Position numbers and translations under genes: made by a program
NCBI RefSeq assembly: GCF_017352095.1
Contig: NZ_CP071463.1
Location: 3,410,001-3,474,000 of the forward strand
Source of the DNA: Natrinema longum
GTDB lineage: Archaea; Halobacteriota; Halobacteria; Halobacteriales; Natrialbaceae
Length of the DNA: 64,000 nt
Direction: 5' to 3'
The notes under the pieces: generated by a model
What the model was told of the DNA's origin: nothing
What the model saw: only the letters and a program-made list of their open reading frames with translations
Database searches by the model: none
In this document: positions 1 to 8,299 of the stretch, piece after piece
Numbering within the stretch: the stretch's first letter is position 1
Layout of the letters: each line of letters starts with the position of its first letter

Positions 1-629
1 TCGAGGTCCTTGTCGAGGTAGTCGAAGGCCTCGCGTGCCGCGAGGACCGTCGAACGGCCGGTCGCTTCGACGCGCCCCTCGCTCCCGCCGGAGTCGAGGG
101 CCTTGCCCGTGATGACCCCCGGCTCGGTCGTGTTCTCGAGGGTTTCGTAGGTGTCTTTGATCCAGTTCATCTCCCGCTGGCCGGTGTTCACGTCGGGTGC
201 GGGCACGTCGCGGTCCTCGCCGATCATGGGCCGGAGTTCCTTCGCGAACGACCGGGTGAGACGCTCGAGTTCGCTCTCGGAGTAGTCGTCGGGATCGATG
301 ACGATGCCGCCCTTGCCGCCGCCGAGTGGGATGTCGACGATCGCGGTCTTGTAGGTCATCCAGCCCGACAGCGCTTTGACTTCGTCGCGGGAGACTTGCG
401 GGTGGTAGCGAATGCCGCCCTTGTACGGCCCGCGGTCGCCGTTGAACTGCGACCGAAACGCTTTGAATCGCTCGAGGTCGCCGTCGTCGCGTTCGATCGT
501 GAGGTTGGTCTCGAGAACTCGCTCGGGGTGTTTGAGTCGCTCGATGACGTCGTCGCCGACATCGAGGTACGCTGCAGCGTCGTCGATCTGCGATTGCAGG
601 CTCTCGAACGGATTGGTATCCTCGCTCAT
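1..629 (-). CDS. gdhB: Glutamate dehydrogenase, N-terminal 209 residues (partial at left edge)
   Basis: Catalyses reversible oxidative deamination of glutamate to 2-oxoglutarate and ammonia in the cytoplasm, linking nitrogen assimilation and the TCA cycle. The visible part is the Glu/Leu/Phe/Val dehydrogenase dimerisation and substrate domain: [11 protein letters not shown] at residues 67-77, then the signature LGGGKGGI at 102-109 with catalytic Lys106, and [10 protein letters not shown] at 141-150. The start ATG ([10 protein letters not shown]) follows an AT-rich promoter region with a perfect palindrome about 64 bases upstream. The Rossmann NAD(P)-binding domain lies beyond the left edge, so coenzyme preference cannot be read. 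The family call is secure; choosing gdhB among haloarchaeal paralogues is less so. Confidence 0.93.
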   Translation of the reverse strand, partial: MSEDTNPFESLQSQIDDAAAYLDVGDDVIERLKHPERVLETNLTIERDDGDLERFKAFRSQFNGDRGPYKGGIRYHPQVSRDEVKALSGWMTYKTAIVDIPLGGGKGGIVIDPDDYSESELERLTRSFAKELRPMIGEDRDVPAPDVNTGQREMNWIKDTYETLENTTEPGVITGKALDSGGSEGRVEATGRSTVLAAREAFDYLDKDL

Positions 630-1075
630 ACGCGGCTAGTTTCCCCGACCGATGGATAAACGTAGCGAATGTCTACCATGGAACGGGGGACTCAATCACA
701 TTGATTGTAATAACGACCTTATATTCTAAACAATCGTTCAAATATCGTCGGCAACCTCGGCCGGATCCGCTCTGTGTGTGCGATCGGCGGCGCGTCGATC
801 ATCACCCCGCGACCGCGAAGCCGCCCCGTCCCGCGGCATCGGCTTCGCGTTTCGCCTCGCGGACGCGGTCGGCCCACTCGCGTTCCGTAGCCGAGGACGT
901 AAACACCTCGTTGATGGGGTCGACCTGATCGGGCTGCGAGGAACGGCGTCCCGAGGGCCCAGTCGATAGCGTCCCGACGATAGCTCGCTCACGTACGAGA
1001 CGGGGCCACCGACCAACCGACGAACCCCATCGTTGGGGTCGAACTTTTTCAAACTCCGACGCGAACGGCTCGAGT
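630..1075. other. Intergenic region upstream of gdh and the split-barrel gene
   Basis: No convincing complete gene. It contains the gdh promoter area (AT-rich, about 690-745) and the palindrome listed separately. On the minus strand, about 802-980, one frame reads like acidic haloarchaeal protein (INEVFTSSATEREWADRVRE, ending GGFAVAG and a TGA stop at 802), but it has no plausible start codon, so it may be a decayed gene end. A T-run and AAA patch (ctttttcaaa, about 1044-1053) lies about 25 bases before the ATG at 1076 and could be its promoter. Confidence 0.5.
693..707. promoter_or_regulatory. Perfect inverted repeat upstream of gdh (operator candidate)
   Basis: The sequence caatca-cat-tgattg is a perfect 6-3-6 palindrome in the AT-rich stretch 64 bases before the gdh start. 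Its size fits a dimeric Lrp/AsnC- or TrmB-like regulator, and amino-acid-responsive Lrp proteins often control gdh in archaea. That assignment is inference; only the symmetry is seen. Confidence 0.4.
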
Positions 1076-1537
1076 ATGACCGACTTCCGTGGCGCTTGGA
1101 CTGAAGACGAGGTCGAGGCCTTTCTACAGGAGGCGACGATTCCGATCCGGATCGCCACGCACCGGCCCGACGGATCGCTGTGGGTCGTCACGCTGTGGTA
1201 TCGCTACCGAAACGGGTCGCTCGAGTGTGCGACGGGAGCGAACGCGGACATCGTCCGGTTCCTTCGTCACGATCCGGAGATCGCCTTCGACATCTCGACG
1301 AACCGTATTCCCTATCGGGGAATCAGAGGGAACGGAACCGTCGACATCGCTCCCGACGGCAAGCCGGTCCTGCGGGAGCTCGTCGAACGCTACCTCGGCG
1401 GGGCGGACTCGTCGCTCGCACAGTGGTTGCTCGCCGACGATCGTGAGGAGGTGGGGATTCGAATCGAGCCTCGAGAGATCTACAGCTGGGACTACGCCGA
1501 TCGAATGCGTGCGGACTCGGACGACGAATCGACCTGA
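1076..1537 (+). CDS. Pyridoxamine 5'-phosphate oxidase-like FMN-binding split-barrel protein
   Basis: A 153-residue cytoplasmic protein of the PNPOx-like split-barrel superfamily, whose members bind FMN, F420 or haem and reduce or sense varied substrates. The N-terminal strand pattern TIPIRIATHRPDGSLW (about 21-36) followed by VVTLWYRY, then a GNG turn (IRGNGTVDI) near residue 85, is typical of the barrel core. The family's length is 130-170 residues, so this is full length. The ATG is preceded by an AT-rich patch at a distance that suggests a nearly leaderless mRNA. The substrate cannot be inferred; a true PdxH role is unlikely because the protein is shorter and lacks the PdxH C-terminal motif. 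Confidence 0.8.
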   Translation: MTDFRGAWTEDEVEAFLQEATIPIRIATHRPDGSLWVVTLWYRYRNGSLECATGANADIVRFLRHDPEIAFDISTNRIPYRGIRGNGTVDIAPDGKPVLRELVERYLGGADSSLAQWLLADDREEVGIRIEPREIYSWDYADRMRADSDDEST

Positions 1538-1611
1538 CGGGTAGAATCGCAGTCTCCGCTCCGGACAGCAGTTCTGGCGACGACTCCAGTCACTTGGGAG
1601 GGGTGACCGAA

Positions 1612-2994
1612 TCAGTCGTCAGCGCTGGGCGTCACCACTTTCGGATCGTCGGACTCGTCGGCACGCGGGAAGTTGTCGATCGTCTCCGACCTGAACGCCT
1701 CCTCGTCGAACTCGTACTCGCCGTCGAGGAACTCGAGCAGCGTGTGCGTATCCCGCATCGCGTTTTTGAGACACGTCGAGGCACCCGGCGACGGCGTGAT
1801 GTTGAAGATGACGTCGTCGCCGACGATCTTGGCCTCGCCCATGTCCAGGGACTTGTTCTTGGTGTCGACGATCTGTGGTCGGACGCCGCCGTAGCCTTTC
1901 GCGCGTTCGATGTCCTCGAGTTCGGCGCTCGGGACGACCTTCTGGACGTGGGGCAGGAACTGTTTCCGGCCGACCTCGGGGAGGTCGTAGACGAGGTTGC
2001 GGAGCACGTACGGCAGGAGGATCCGGTCCGAGAGGATGTTGGCGTAGCTCAAAAACGCCGCCGCGTTCAGTCCGAACACGTCGAGGAAGTCCTCGACAGT
2101 GGAGATGCGACCCCGCTCGAGCGTCGGAACGAGTTTCGCGGTCGGTCCGAACCGCGTAATACTGCCGTCGTGGACGTCCGCGTCGCCGTGGACCGCGGCG
2201 AAAGGCAGTTTCTTCATCTGGAGCGTGTAGACCTTGCCGTTCAGGAAATCGTCCGCGAGGAAGAAGCTCCCCGCGATGGGGAGCAGGACCTTGTCCTGAC
2301 CGTAGCCGAGTTCCTTGGCCATCTGGAGGCTGTGGGAGCCGGCGGCGACGACGGTGGCGTCGCAGTCGAAGCGTCCAGCGTCCGTTTCGATCGTGTAGCC
2401 ATCGAGCGTCGGCGTGATGTCCGTGACTTCCGTCCCGGTGAAGACGTCGACGGCCGCCTCTGCTTCCGCCTCCTCGACGAACGACTTCGTCGTCTCGCCG
2501 TAGTCGACGACGTAGCCGTCGGGCGTCTGCAACGCGAGCATATCCTTGGAGGGGTCGCGCCCCTCGACGACCTTGGGTTCGATCTCGCCGATCTCCTCGC
2601 GGTCGATCGGGCGGAGTTTCGGGTAGAGGTCGCCAAAGCCCTCGTCCTCGTAGCGTTGCTCGAGTTTGTCGACCTCTTCCTCGCCGACGCCCAGCACCAT
2701 CTTGCTGCGCTTGGCGTGCATCTCCCGGTCGGGATCGTAGTTCTCCAGGTATCCCGCGAGGAGTTCCGCGCCCTCTTTGACCTCTTCGGCTTTCTCGAGC
2801 GTGTAGTTGGTCTCGATGTCCCCGAAGTGGAGGGTCTGGGAGTTGTTCGTGTGGTGAGAGTTGATCGCTGCGATCTCGGATTCCTTCTCGATCAGCGCGA
2901 TCGAGTCGATATCAGTGAACTTCGCGGTCGTGTACAACAGGGACGCGCCACTGATACCGCCGCCGACGATTACCAAGTCGTATTTACCAGACAT
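1612..2994 (-). CDS. mqo: Malate:quinone oxidoreductase (FAD-dependent)
   Basis: Membrane-associated flavoprotein that oxidises malate to oxaloacetate and passes electrons to the quinone pool. The 460-residue protein opens with the dinucleotide-binding fold VIVGGGISGASLL (about 7-19), followed by the Mqo-type stretch INSHHTNNSQTLHFGDIET, which is diagnostic. A later segment (LGYGQDKVLLPIAGSFF) matches the substrate-domain region of Mqo. I chose ATG 2994 (MSGKYDLV) rather than the upstream ATG at 3036, because the extra 14 residues look non-conserved and the Rossmann strand begins immediately after MSGKY. It stands alone, with an AT-rich promoter around 3040-3060. Confidence 0.9.
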   Translation of the reverse strand: MSGKYDLVIVGGGISGASLLYTTAKFTDIDSIALIEKESEIAAINSHHTNNSQTLHFGDIETNYTLEKAEEVKEGAELLAGYLENYDPDREMHAKRSKMVLGVGEEEVDKLEQRYEDEGFGDLYPKLRPIDREEIGEIEPKVVEGRDPSKDMLALQTPDGYVVDYGETTKSFVEEAEAEAAVDVFTGTEVTDITPTLDGYTIETDAGRFDCDATVVAAGSHSLQMAKELGYGQDKVLLPIAGSFFLADDFLNGKVYTLQMKKLPFAAVHGDADVHDGSITRFGPTAKLVPTLERGRISTVEDFLDVFGLNAAAFLSYANILSDRILLPYVLRNLVYDLPEVGRKQFLPHVQKVVPSAELEDIERAKGYGGVRPQIVDTKNKSLDMGEAKIVGDDVIFNITPSPGASTCLKNAMRDTHTLLEFLDGEYEFDEEAFRSETIDNFPRADESDDPKVVTPSADD

Positions 2995-3509
2995 TGTTGG
3001 ATCGTGTGGCTCTGTATTGCATACGCTCGACTCCACACTGATAACTCATATTTTTTCGATCGGGCTTTCGTTGATCGTCGACTCCCCCATCGACGACTGT
3101 AGGTTCGGGTATGCGAGCGGTGCCGAAGAATCGCGTTTCAGACGCTGAAATGCCCATATAAGGTAACTCGAGGATCGTTCATGAGCCGCGTTTTTGGCCA
3201 CTGATTACCGCTTTCCTCGCCTGATCGGGCCCGGACGGTGTCGTTCACCCGCAGCAGTATCGACAGTCGACGTACTATCGGGGCTGCCCCGGCGACGGCG
3301 GTACTCGAGACCGATACTGGCCCGTTCGTGAACCGCCAGTGGCGGTCCACGCCTGCACTGGGGAGTCGAATTCGGCGGTCCGATCCCCGCCGGCCCCGCT
3401 GTCGACGGGTGGAACGGTACTCTGTCGCGTCTCGAGGCAGTCAGTCCACTCGAGAGATCTACAGTTGCCGATCGAGAACCGTCTCGCCAAGGAGATTACG
3501 ACGGTCGAT
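2995..3509. other. Intergenic region between mqo and the K+ channel gene
   Basis: About 500 bases with no supported gene; reading frames here are Arg/Ser/Pro-rich, unlike the acidic proteins around them. The part next to mqo (about 3040-3065, atattttttcgatc) is AT-rich and likely carries the mqo promoter on the minus strand. The rest lies downstream of the channel gene. Confidence 0.5.
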
Positions 3510-4349
3510 CTAGCTGCGCGAATCGTGTTCCTGATAGATGACGTGGCCACACGCCTTGCAGTGTGAGGCGTCCGGGTCGTGGTGTGACAGGCCGCAGTTC
3601 GGGCACGTGATGTCGACTTTCTCCCTGTCGGTCCACTCGCGGACGATCTTGCTGGCCTGCCAGGGGATGACGATGATCCCGGCCAGGATCGACGCCACCG
3701 TGACCCACCGTCCCGCAGTCGTCACCGGTACGATATCCCCGAACCCGACGGTCGACAGCGCCACGACGACGTAGTAGAAGGCGTCGCCGAACGTTCGGAC
3801 ATCGGGATTGACAACGTGTTCCACGCTGTAGAACAGGCCCGCGGAGACGAACAGCAGTACCAGCACCGTCAACAGTAGTTTCAGCGCCCGCAACGCGTCG
3901 TCCGAGATCGTCCCGAAGAAAAACTCCGCGTCCTGCGTAAACCGGTAGAATCGAAGCACGCGAACGACCCGGACCGAACGGAGAAAACCGATGTTGGCGA
4001 CCGTCGCGACTCCCGGCAGGACCACTACGAGGAGCGTCGGGAGGATCGCAAGCAAGTCGACCACGGCGTAGGGGTTTCGGACCTCCTCGAGGCGATCCCT
4101 GGCACCGTACAGTCGGAGCACGTACTCCACCAGAAACACGGCGGCGATACCGACCTCGAGCCGCCAGAGGACGACCTGTAGGCCGGCGGGAAGCGGATAC
4201 GTCTCCGCGACGAAGACGACGACGAACACGAGGTTCAACGCCAACAGGACGATGTCGATCGCCTTCCCGAGCGGGGTCCGGTGATCCAACAGATAATAGC
4301 GGACGAGGTCGCGCCAGTCGTGGCCCGTGGGCGACGGATCAGTGGACAT
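3510..4349 (-). CDS. Six-helix voltage-gated-type potassium channel with C-terminal zinc ribbon
   Basis: Ion channel subunit, expected to be tetrameric in the cytoplasmic membrane. Residues 31-50, 60-80, 94-115 and 118-137 form S1-S4. S4 carries regularly spaced arginines (R124, R127, R130, R133, R136), as in KvAP-like voltage sensors. S5 is about 155-175, and the pore loop holds the K+ selectivity filter TVGFGD at 200-205, followed by S6. A soluble tail after residue 245 contains a CPNC...CKAC zinc ribbon (C249, C252, C264, C267), which classical Kv channels lack. The 279-residue length is complete. The gating stimulus is unknown. High confidence for a K+ channel, moderate for voltage gating. 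Confidence 0.88.
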   Translation of the reverse strand: MSTDPSPTGHDWRDLVRYYLLDHRTPLGKAIDIVLLALNLVFVVVFVAETYPLPAGLQVVLWRLEVGIAAVFLVEYVLRLYGARDRLEEVRNPYAVVDLLAILPTLLVVVLPGVATVANIGFLRSVRVVRVLRFYRFTQDAEFFFGTISDDALRALKLLLTVLVLLFVSAGLFYSVEHVVNPDVRTFGDAFYYVVVALSTVGFGDIVPVTTAGRWVTVASILAGIIVIPWQASKIVREWTDREKVDITCPNCGLSHHDPDASHCKACGHVIYQEHDSRS

Positions 4350-4490
4350 TCGATGGGCACATTCCTCGAGCGGGACAGGTAGGTTCTCTGGTTACCGGTC
4401 CGAAACCGACGAATCGAGCGTGGCGGATCCGGTATCGCTCGGGATCGTCGAGAGAAAATATATTACGGGTGGCGTCGTCGGTCGACGGCC

Positions 4491-4922
4491 TTATCGTCCG
4501 AGGAGGCTCCCGTCGGCGTACTTCGCCTCGTATTCGGCGTCGTCGGCGACCAATATCAGAATCCCTTCGATCAGACCGAGCAGTGCGGGGATACCGGTCC
4601 AGAAGAAGCACAAGTATATGACGCCGAGTTTCACGTTGCCCTGATAGAACTTGTGTGCGCCCAATCCGCCGAGCAACAGCGCCAAAACGCCGGCCGCGAC
4701 CTTCTCCGAGTCGGTACCGCCGAGAGAGGGTTGTTGAACGCCACAGTCCGGACACACTTCCGCCTGCTTATTGATCAACTCGCCGCAATTAATACAATAC
4801 TTCTCGTTTTCGCCTCGGTCTTCGTGCCCGCTCTCGAGAGACGTTTGCTGATTGACCCCGCAGTTGGTGCACACCTCGGCTTCGTCGTCGATCTGCTCGC
4901 CGCAATTGATGCAGTGCTTCAT
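4491..4922 (-). CDS. Double zinc-ribbon TM2-domain membrane protein
   Basis: A 143-residue protein with two N-terminal zinc ribbons (C4/C7/C18/C21 and C43/C46/C57/C60, both of the form CINCGE...C..CGV), then a TM2 domain from about 72 to 130. The TM2 signature is visible as LGGLGAHKFYQGN followed by a second helix with CFFWTGIPALLGLIEG. TM2 proteins are small two-helix membrane proteins of unknown biochemical role; the zinc ribbons suggest protein or nucleic-acid contacts on the cytoplasmic side. The ATG is preceded by an AT-rich patch (atttttatctcgtgata). Function unknown. Confidence 0.82.
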   Translation of the reverse strand: MKHCINCGEQIDDEAEVCTNCGVNQQTSLESGHEDRGENEKYCINCGELINKQAEVCPDCGVQQPSLGGTDSEKVAAGVLALLLGGLGAHKFYQGNVKLGVIYLCFFWTGIPALLGLIEGILILVADDAEYEAKYADGSLLGR

Positions 4923-4982
4923 ATTTTTATCTCGTGATAGATTCGTATACTCGACATAAGTAACTGATCGTTTGCAATCCAG

Positions 4983-5420
4983 TCACCACGCGTAATATAT
5001 CGACACGACGGCTATAATTCCATAGCAGCTACCGATTCCGAGAACGGCCAGATTCGATTCGAACAGTACCAACGAGAGGCCAAGGCCGTAGCCGTAGCCG
5101 AGTAACGCACCGGTCACGGTCCGAACGCCGTTGTAGCCCCGACGATCACGAAACGTCGTGACTGCCCAATCGATGAGAGCGGGGAGTGGAAATAACGCGA
5201 CGACGAGAAGGGCATCCGCTTCTCGAAACACGAGGAACTGCGAAAGGAAGCCCGCGAGGAGTCCGGGATAGATTCCCAGGCATCTCGCACAGAGATGAAC
5301 GCGACGGCCCAACAGAACGGGTGAATAGCACCGATAGCGTTCGGACGGGAGATGGTGTGCGAGCGCGAATCGTCGCGTTTCGGCCAGACCCTCTCGTAGT
5401 TCTGCGGTATCGATCCGCAT
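4983..5420 (-). CDS. DUF2085 family small membrane protein
   Basis: A 145-residue integral membrane protein. Near the N-terminus it has the family's conserved His/Cys cluster (H22, H23, C31, H42, C44, C47, in the context LCARCLGIYPG), which looks like a metal-binding or redox site. Three to four hydrophobic helices follow (about 50-70, 72-88, 103-120, 122-143). DUF2085 members are widespread in archaea and bacteria and have no established activity. It is separated from the TM2 protein upstream on the same strand by about 60 bases and could be co-oriented with it, but no operon signal is evident. Confidence 0.75.
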   Translation of the reverse strand: MRIDTAELREGLAETRRFALAHHLPSERYRCYSPVLLGRRVHLCARCLGIYPGLLAGFLSQFLVFREADALLVVALFPLPALIDWAVTTFRDRRGYNGVRTVTGALLGYGYGLGLSLVLFESNLAVLGIGSCYGIIAVVSIYYAW

Positions 5421-5725
5421 AGTCGTCCCTCTCGGAGAGACGACATGTATCTACTGGACGAGCGGCGAGACGGGCTTGGACTGCCCTCTCGTGGGCGGTT
5501 CCACCATCGGTGCGCTGTCCGGACGAGAGGGGGCCCTGCGCTCCACTCACAGCCGATCTCGGGAGTCCGTCATCGCTCAGAGCCGATCCCGACTGCCGTC
5601 GATAGCACTCGCCGGGCGGTTCGTCGAGCAATTCGATCCGCCGTCGGCTGCCGACCACACGACAACGGTCGGCGATGACCGGGACGAGTCGACTAGACTT
5701 TAGGTGCGCGCCGGGGATAGTACAC
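5421..5725. other. Divergent intergenic region, no gene seen
   Basis: Separates the minus-strand DUF2085 gene from the plus-strand methyltransferase. The frames found here are Arg-rich shadows. No repeat or strong promoter motif was recognised. Confidence 0.5.
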
Positions 5726-6343
5726 GTGAATTCTAAGGAGGTCCACCGACAGTGGGCAGAACGGTCCGGGGTGTACTCGCCGGAGTATTACGCCGACTAC
5801 GGGGCGGACCATCGCAGCGAGTCCGTCCGCAGTATCCTCGAGCGGTTCGTCGATCGAGAGGCCGCTATTCTCGAAGTCGGCTGTAGTTCGGGTCGCCACC
5901 TCGCGTACCTGCTCGAACACGGGTTCGAGAACCTGGCCGGTATCGATGTCAACGACGACGCGTTCGACGTGATGGCGGAGACCTATCCCGACCTCGCCGC
6001 GACCGGCACGTTCTATCACGACACGATCGAAGCCGCCATCGAACCGTTCGCGGACGGTCACTTCGACGTCGTCTACTCGGTGGAGACGCTCCAGCACCTT
6101 CCCCCGGAGGCCGAGGGGGTACTCGAGGATCTGGCCCGGATCACCGACGATCTCCTCATCACGATCGAGAACGAGGGCGACGACTCGGAGTCGGCCGAAC
6201 CCGACGTGAAATACGTCGACGACGAGTTTCCCCTGTATCACCGCAACTGGAACCGCGTGTTCACCGATCTGGGGTTCGTCGAGGTCGCCGCCAGATCCGA
6301 CAAGCGGGATACCGTTCGAGCGTTCCGTCCTCCCCAACAGTAA
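5726..6343 (+). CDS. Class I SAM-dependent methyltransferase
   Basis: A 205-residue methyltransferase with the Rossmann motif I ILEVGCSSGRHL (about 44-55), the acidic motif II end LAGIDVND, and a motif IV-like DVVYSVETLQHLP. The N-terminal QWAERSGVYSPEYYADYG block is typical of haloarchaeal members that methylate small molecules; the actual substrate is unknown. I chose GTG 5726 because similarity to relatives begins there and the in-frame upstream extension is non-acidic. A perfect Shine-Dalgarno-like sequence (aaggaggt, 5735-5742) lies just inside the coding region with no useful start after it, so it is probably coincidental. Confidence 0.8.
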   Translation: MNSKEVHRQWAERSGVYSPEYYADYGADHRSESVRSILERFVDREAAILEVGCSSGRHLAYLLEHGFENLAGIDVNDDAFDVMAETYPDLAATGTFYHDTIEAAIEPFADGHFDVVYSVETLQHLPPEAEGVLEDLARITDDLLITIENEGDDSESAEPDVKYVDDEFPLYHRNWNRVFTDLGFVEVAARSDKRDTVRAFRPPQQ

Positions 6344-6469
6344 CGCGACTGGCCGCTGAGCACTGTGATCGTTCCGGCGGGATGAACAGTCGGTTCGATA
6401 GCCGCCGGATGCTGGAACGATCCCGTCTTGGGACCGAGAAACCAGTGTTGCACGAAGTACAATCCGTGC

Positions 6470-8299
6470 CTACTCGTTCGTGATCACGTGAGAGACACAC
6501 CCCTCGTCGACGACGGTGCCGTCGGTGAAGAGCCGAGCACAGTTGCGGATACCGTCGGAGCCGCCGGGGAACTGGGCTGCCGGTGCGACGTCGACGGTTA
6601 GCGTGAGCGTCGGGAGACAGTCACTCGGTCCGAGTCCGGTGGCGTTCGAGTGGACCGCAGTGACGGTTCCGCCGGCCACCGAGGCGCTCCAGCCGCTCCC
6701 GGACGCGGAGACGAACGAAATTCCGCCCGGAAGGTCGTCAGTCACGGTAATACGGCCATCGCAGTGTCGCTTGCTGGTATTACAGACGTCGATCTCGTAT
6801 GTCGCCTGCTGTCCGTACCTGAATTGGTCGCCTGTCCGCTTTTCGATCTCGAGGCCGTCACAGCCGTCGCTGGCGGGACGAACTGGGACAGTGGTACAAC
6901 TGCGGTTGGTGTCGGGGTCGGCATCGTCGCCGTCGATGCTCGCACAGTTGACGATCGCATCGCCCGTTTCGTCCATCGAGCCGATTTCGACCTCGAGGGA
7001 GAGCGTCGGCAGGCAGTCTCCGGGTGCCAGACTGGCGCTGTTCTGATGGGTAGCGGTAACGACCCCGTTGTTGTCCGCGGTCGTCCAGCCGCTCCCGCTT
7101 CCGGAGACGAAGCTCACACCGTTCGGGAGCGGATCGACGACCGAGACCGATCCGCGACAGCGGTGCTCGCTGTCGTTGCAAACGCTGATCTCGAACGTCG
7201 TCGTGTCTCCCGGCGTGACGTGCGTTCCGTCGTGGGTCTTGGTGATCGCCAGATCGCACGCGCCGTCCCCAGTTCCGTCGCTCACGATCGGGACCGTCGC
7301 ACAGTCGCTCTTGTTGCTCGCGCTCGCGTCCCCCTGCTTGACAGTGGCACAGTTGACGATCCGGTCGTCCATATCGTCGCCGCCGACGACGTCGACGGCG
7401 AGCGTGAGCGTCGGCAGACAGTCCCCGGGGCCTAGGCCGTTCGTGTTGGGGTGTTCGCAGGTGACGACCCCGCCGCTTTCGGTACAGTTCCAGCCGCTGC
7501 CGGTATGGGTGACGGACGACAGTCCGTTGGGCAGGTCGTCGACGACTGTGACGGGGCCCGGCCGGCACGTACCGTCGCCGTCGTTACAGACCGTGATCTC
7601 GAATTCGGTCGTCTCGCCGACTGCAACCGGGCTTCCGTCTCCGACGTGTTCTTTGGCTATCGAGAGATCACACGCCTCGTCGCTCGGCTCGTCGTCACAG
7701 GTACAGACCAACTCCGCGTCGATCAACAGCCCGGTGACCGTCATGGCGTTGGCCACTTCGGCTCTCAGCGTGTACTGACCGGGGCTAACCGGCTGGGTCA
7801 CTGGCCCTTTCAGCGTCGCGTGACCCGAGTCCTGGGCGAGGGTCACCGTTCCGGACGGTCCCTCGAGTTCGATCGTCGCGTCGTCGTCGACCGACCACTG
7901 GTGGATCCGGAGTTCACACTGTTCGTCGCTCCAGTCCTCCGGGACCTCGAAATCGATCTCGTAGACGTAGTCTCCGAGGGGGTCCGTAGTGGTCGGCCAC
8001 CCACCGGTGCCGTACGGATCGATCCAGTTTGCGGTCGGCAGCGTGACCCACGGATCAACCGGCTCGACGCTCACTGCCTGTCCCGTCGTCCCGTCGGGTG
8101 AACTGACGACGCGCCACTCGGAGTCGGTCGTCCCGAACGTATCGGGCGTGCCGTTCGTCGTCCCGGTCCGGAGATCGAGACTGAGATCGGTACAGGATCC
8201 GCCCCCACCACCGCCGAGACAGCCGGCCACTGCCACGCCACTACCAACGCTCATCGCCCGAAGGATGCGCCTTCGAGAGATCGACCCCTCGTCGGTCAT
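6470..8299 (-). CDS. Tat-exported lipoprotein with three DUF11 (adhesin-like) repeats
   Basis: A 609-residue surface protein. The N-terminus has a twin-arginine signal (SRRRILR, about 8-14) and the lipobox VAGC with Cys27, then a Gly run, so it should be exported folded by Tat and lipid-anchored. After a jelly-roll-like domain (about 30-205) come three DUF11 repeats of roughly 125 residues, each with the form ACDLSI/GLEIEK...EITVCN...VVDDLPNG..SVTHTGSGW...CLPTLTL. Each repeat carries a regularly placed set of cysteines, unusual for haloarchaeal surface proteins. I used the ATG at 8299 (MTDEGSIS) because it gives a proper signal peptide. Probably structural or adhesive; no enzymatic motif is visible. 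Confidence 0.8.
   Translation of the reverse strand: MTDEGSISRRRILRAMSVGSGVAVAGCLGGGGGGSCTDLSLDLRTGTTNGTPDTFGTTDSEWRVVSSPDGTTGQAVSVEPVDPWVTLPTANWIDPYGTGGWPTTTDPLGDYVYEIDFEVPEDWSDEQCELRIHQWSVDDDATIELEGPSGTVTLAQDSGHATLKGPVTQPVSPGQYTLRAEVANAMTVTGLLIDAELVCTCDDEPSDEACDLSIAKEHVGDGSPVAVGETTEFEITVCNDGDGTCRPGPVTVVDDLPNGLSSVTHTGSGWNCTESGGVVTCEHPNTNGLGPGDCLPTLTLAVDVVGGDDMDDRIVNCATVKQGDASASNKSDCATVPIVSDGTGDGACDLAITKTHDGTHVTPGDTTTFEISVCNDSEHRCRGSVSVVDPLPNGVSFVSGSGSGWTTADNNGVVTATHQNSASLAPGDCLPTLSLEVEIGSMDETGDAIVNCASIDGDDADPDTNRSCTTVPVRPASDGCDGLEIEKRTGDQFRYGQQATYEIDVCNTSKRHCDGRITVTDDLPGGISFVSASGSGWSASVAGGTVTAVHSNATGLGPSDCLPTLTLTVDVAPAAQFPGGSDGIRNCARLFTDGTVVDEGCVSHVITNE

Noticed and set aside
1594-3102. A 502-codon plus-strand frame opposite mqo
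   Set aside because: Shadow caused by high G+C; its translation is repetitive in Arg and Val without family similarity.
5735-5742. Shine-Dalgarno sequence aaggaggt as the ribosome binding site of the methyltransferase
   Set aside because: It lies inside the conserved N-terminal coding region with no in-frame start at a useful distance, so it is probably coincidental.
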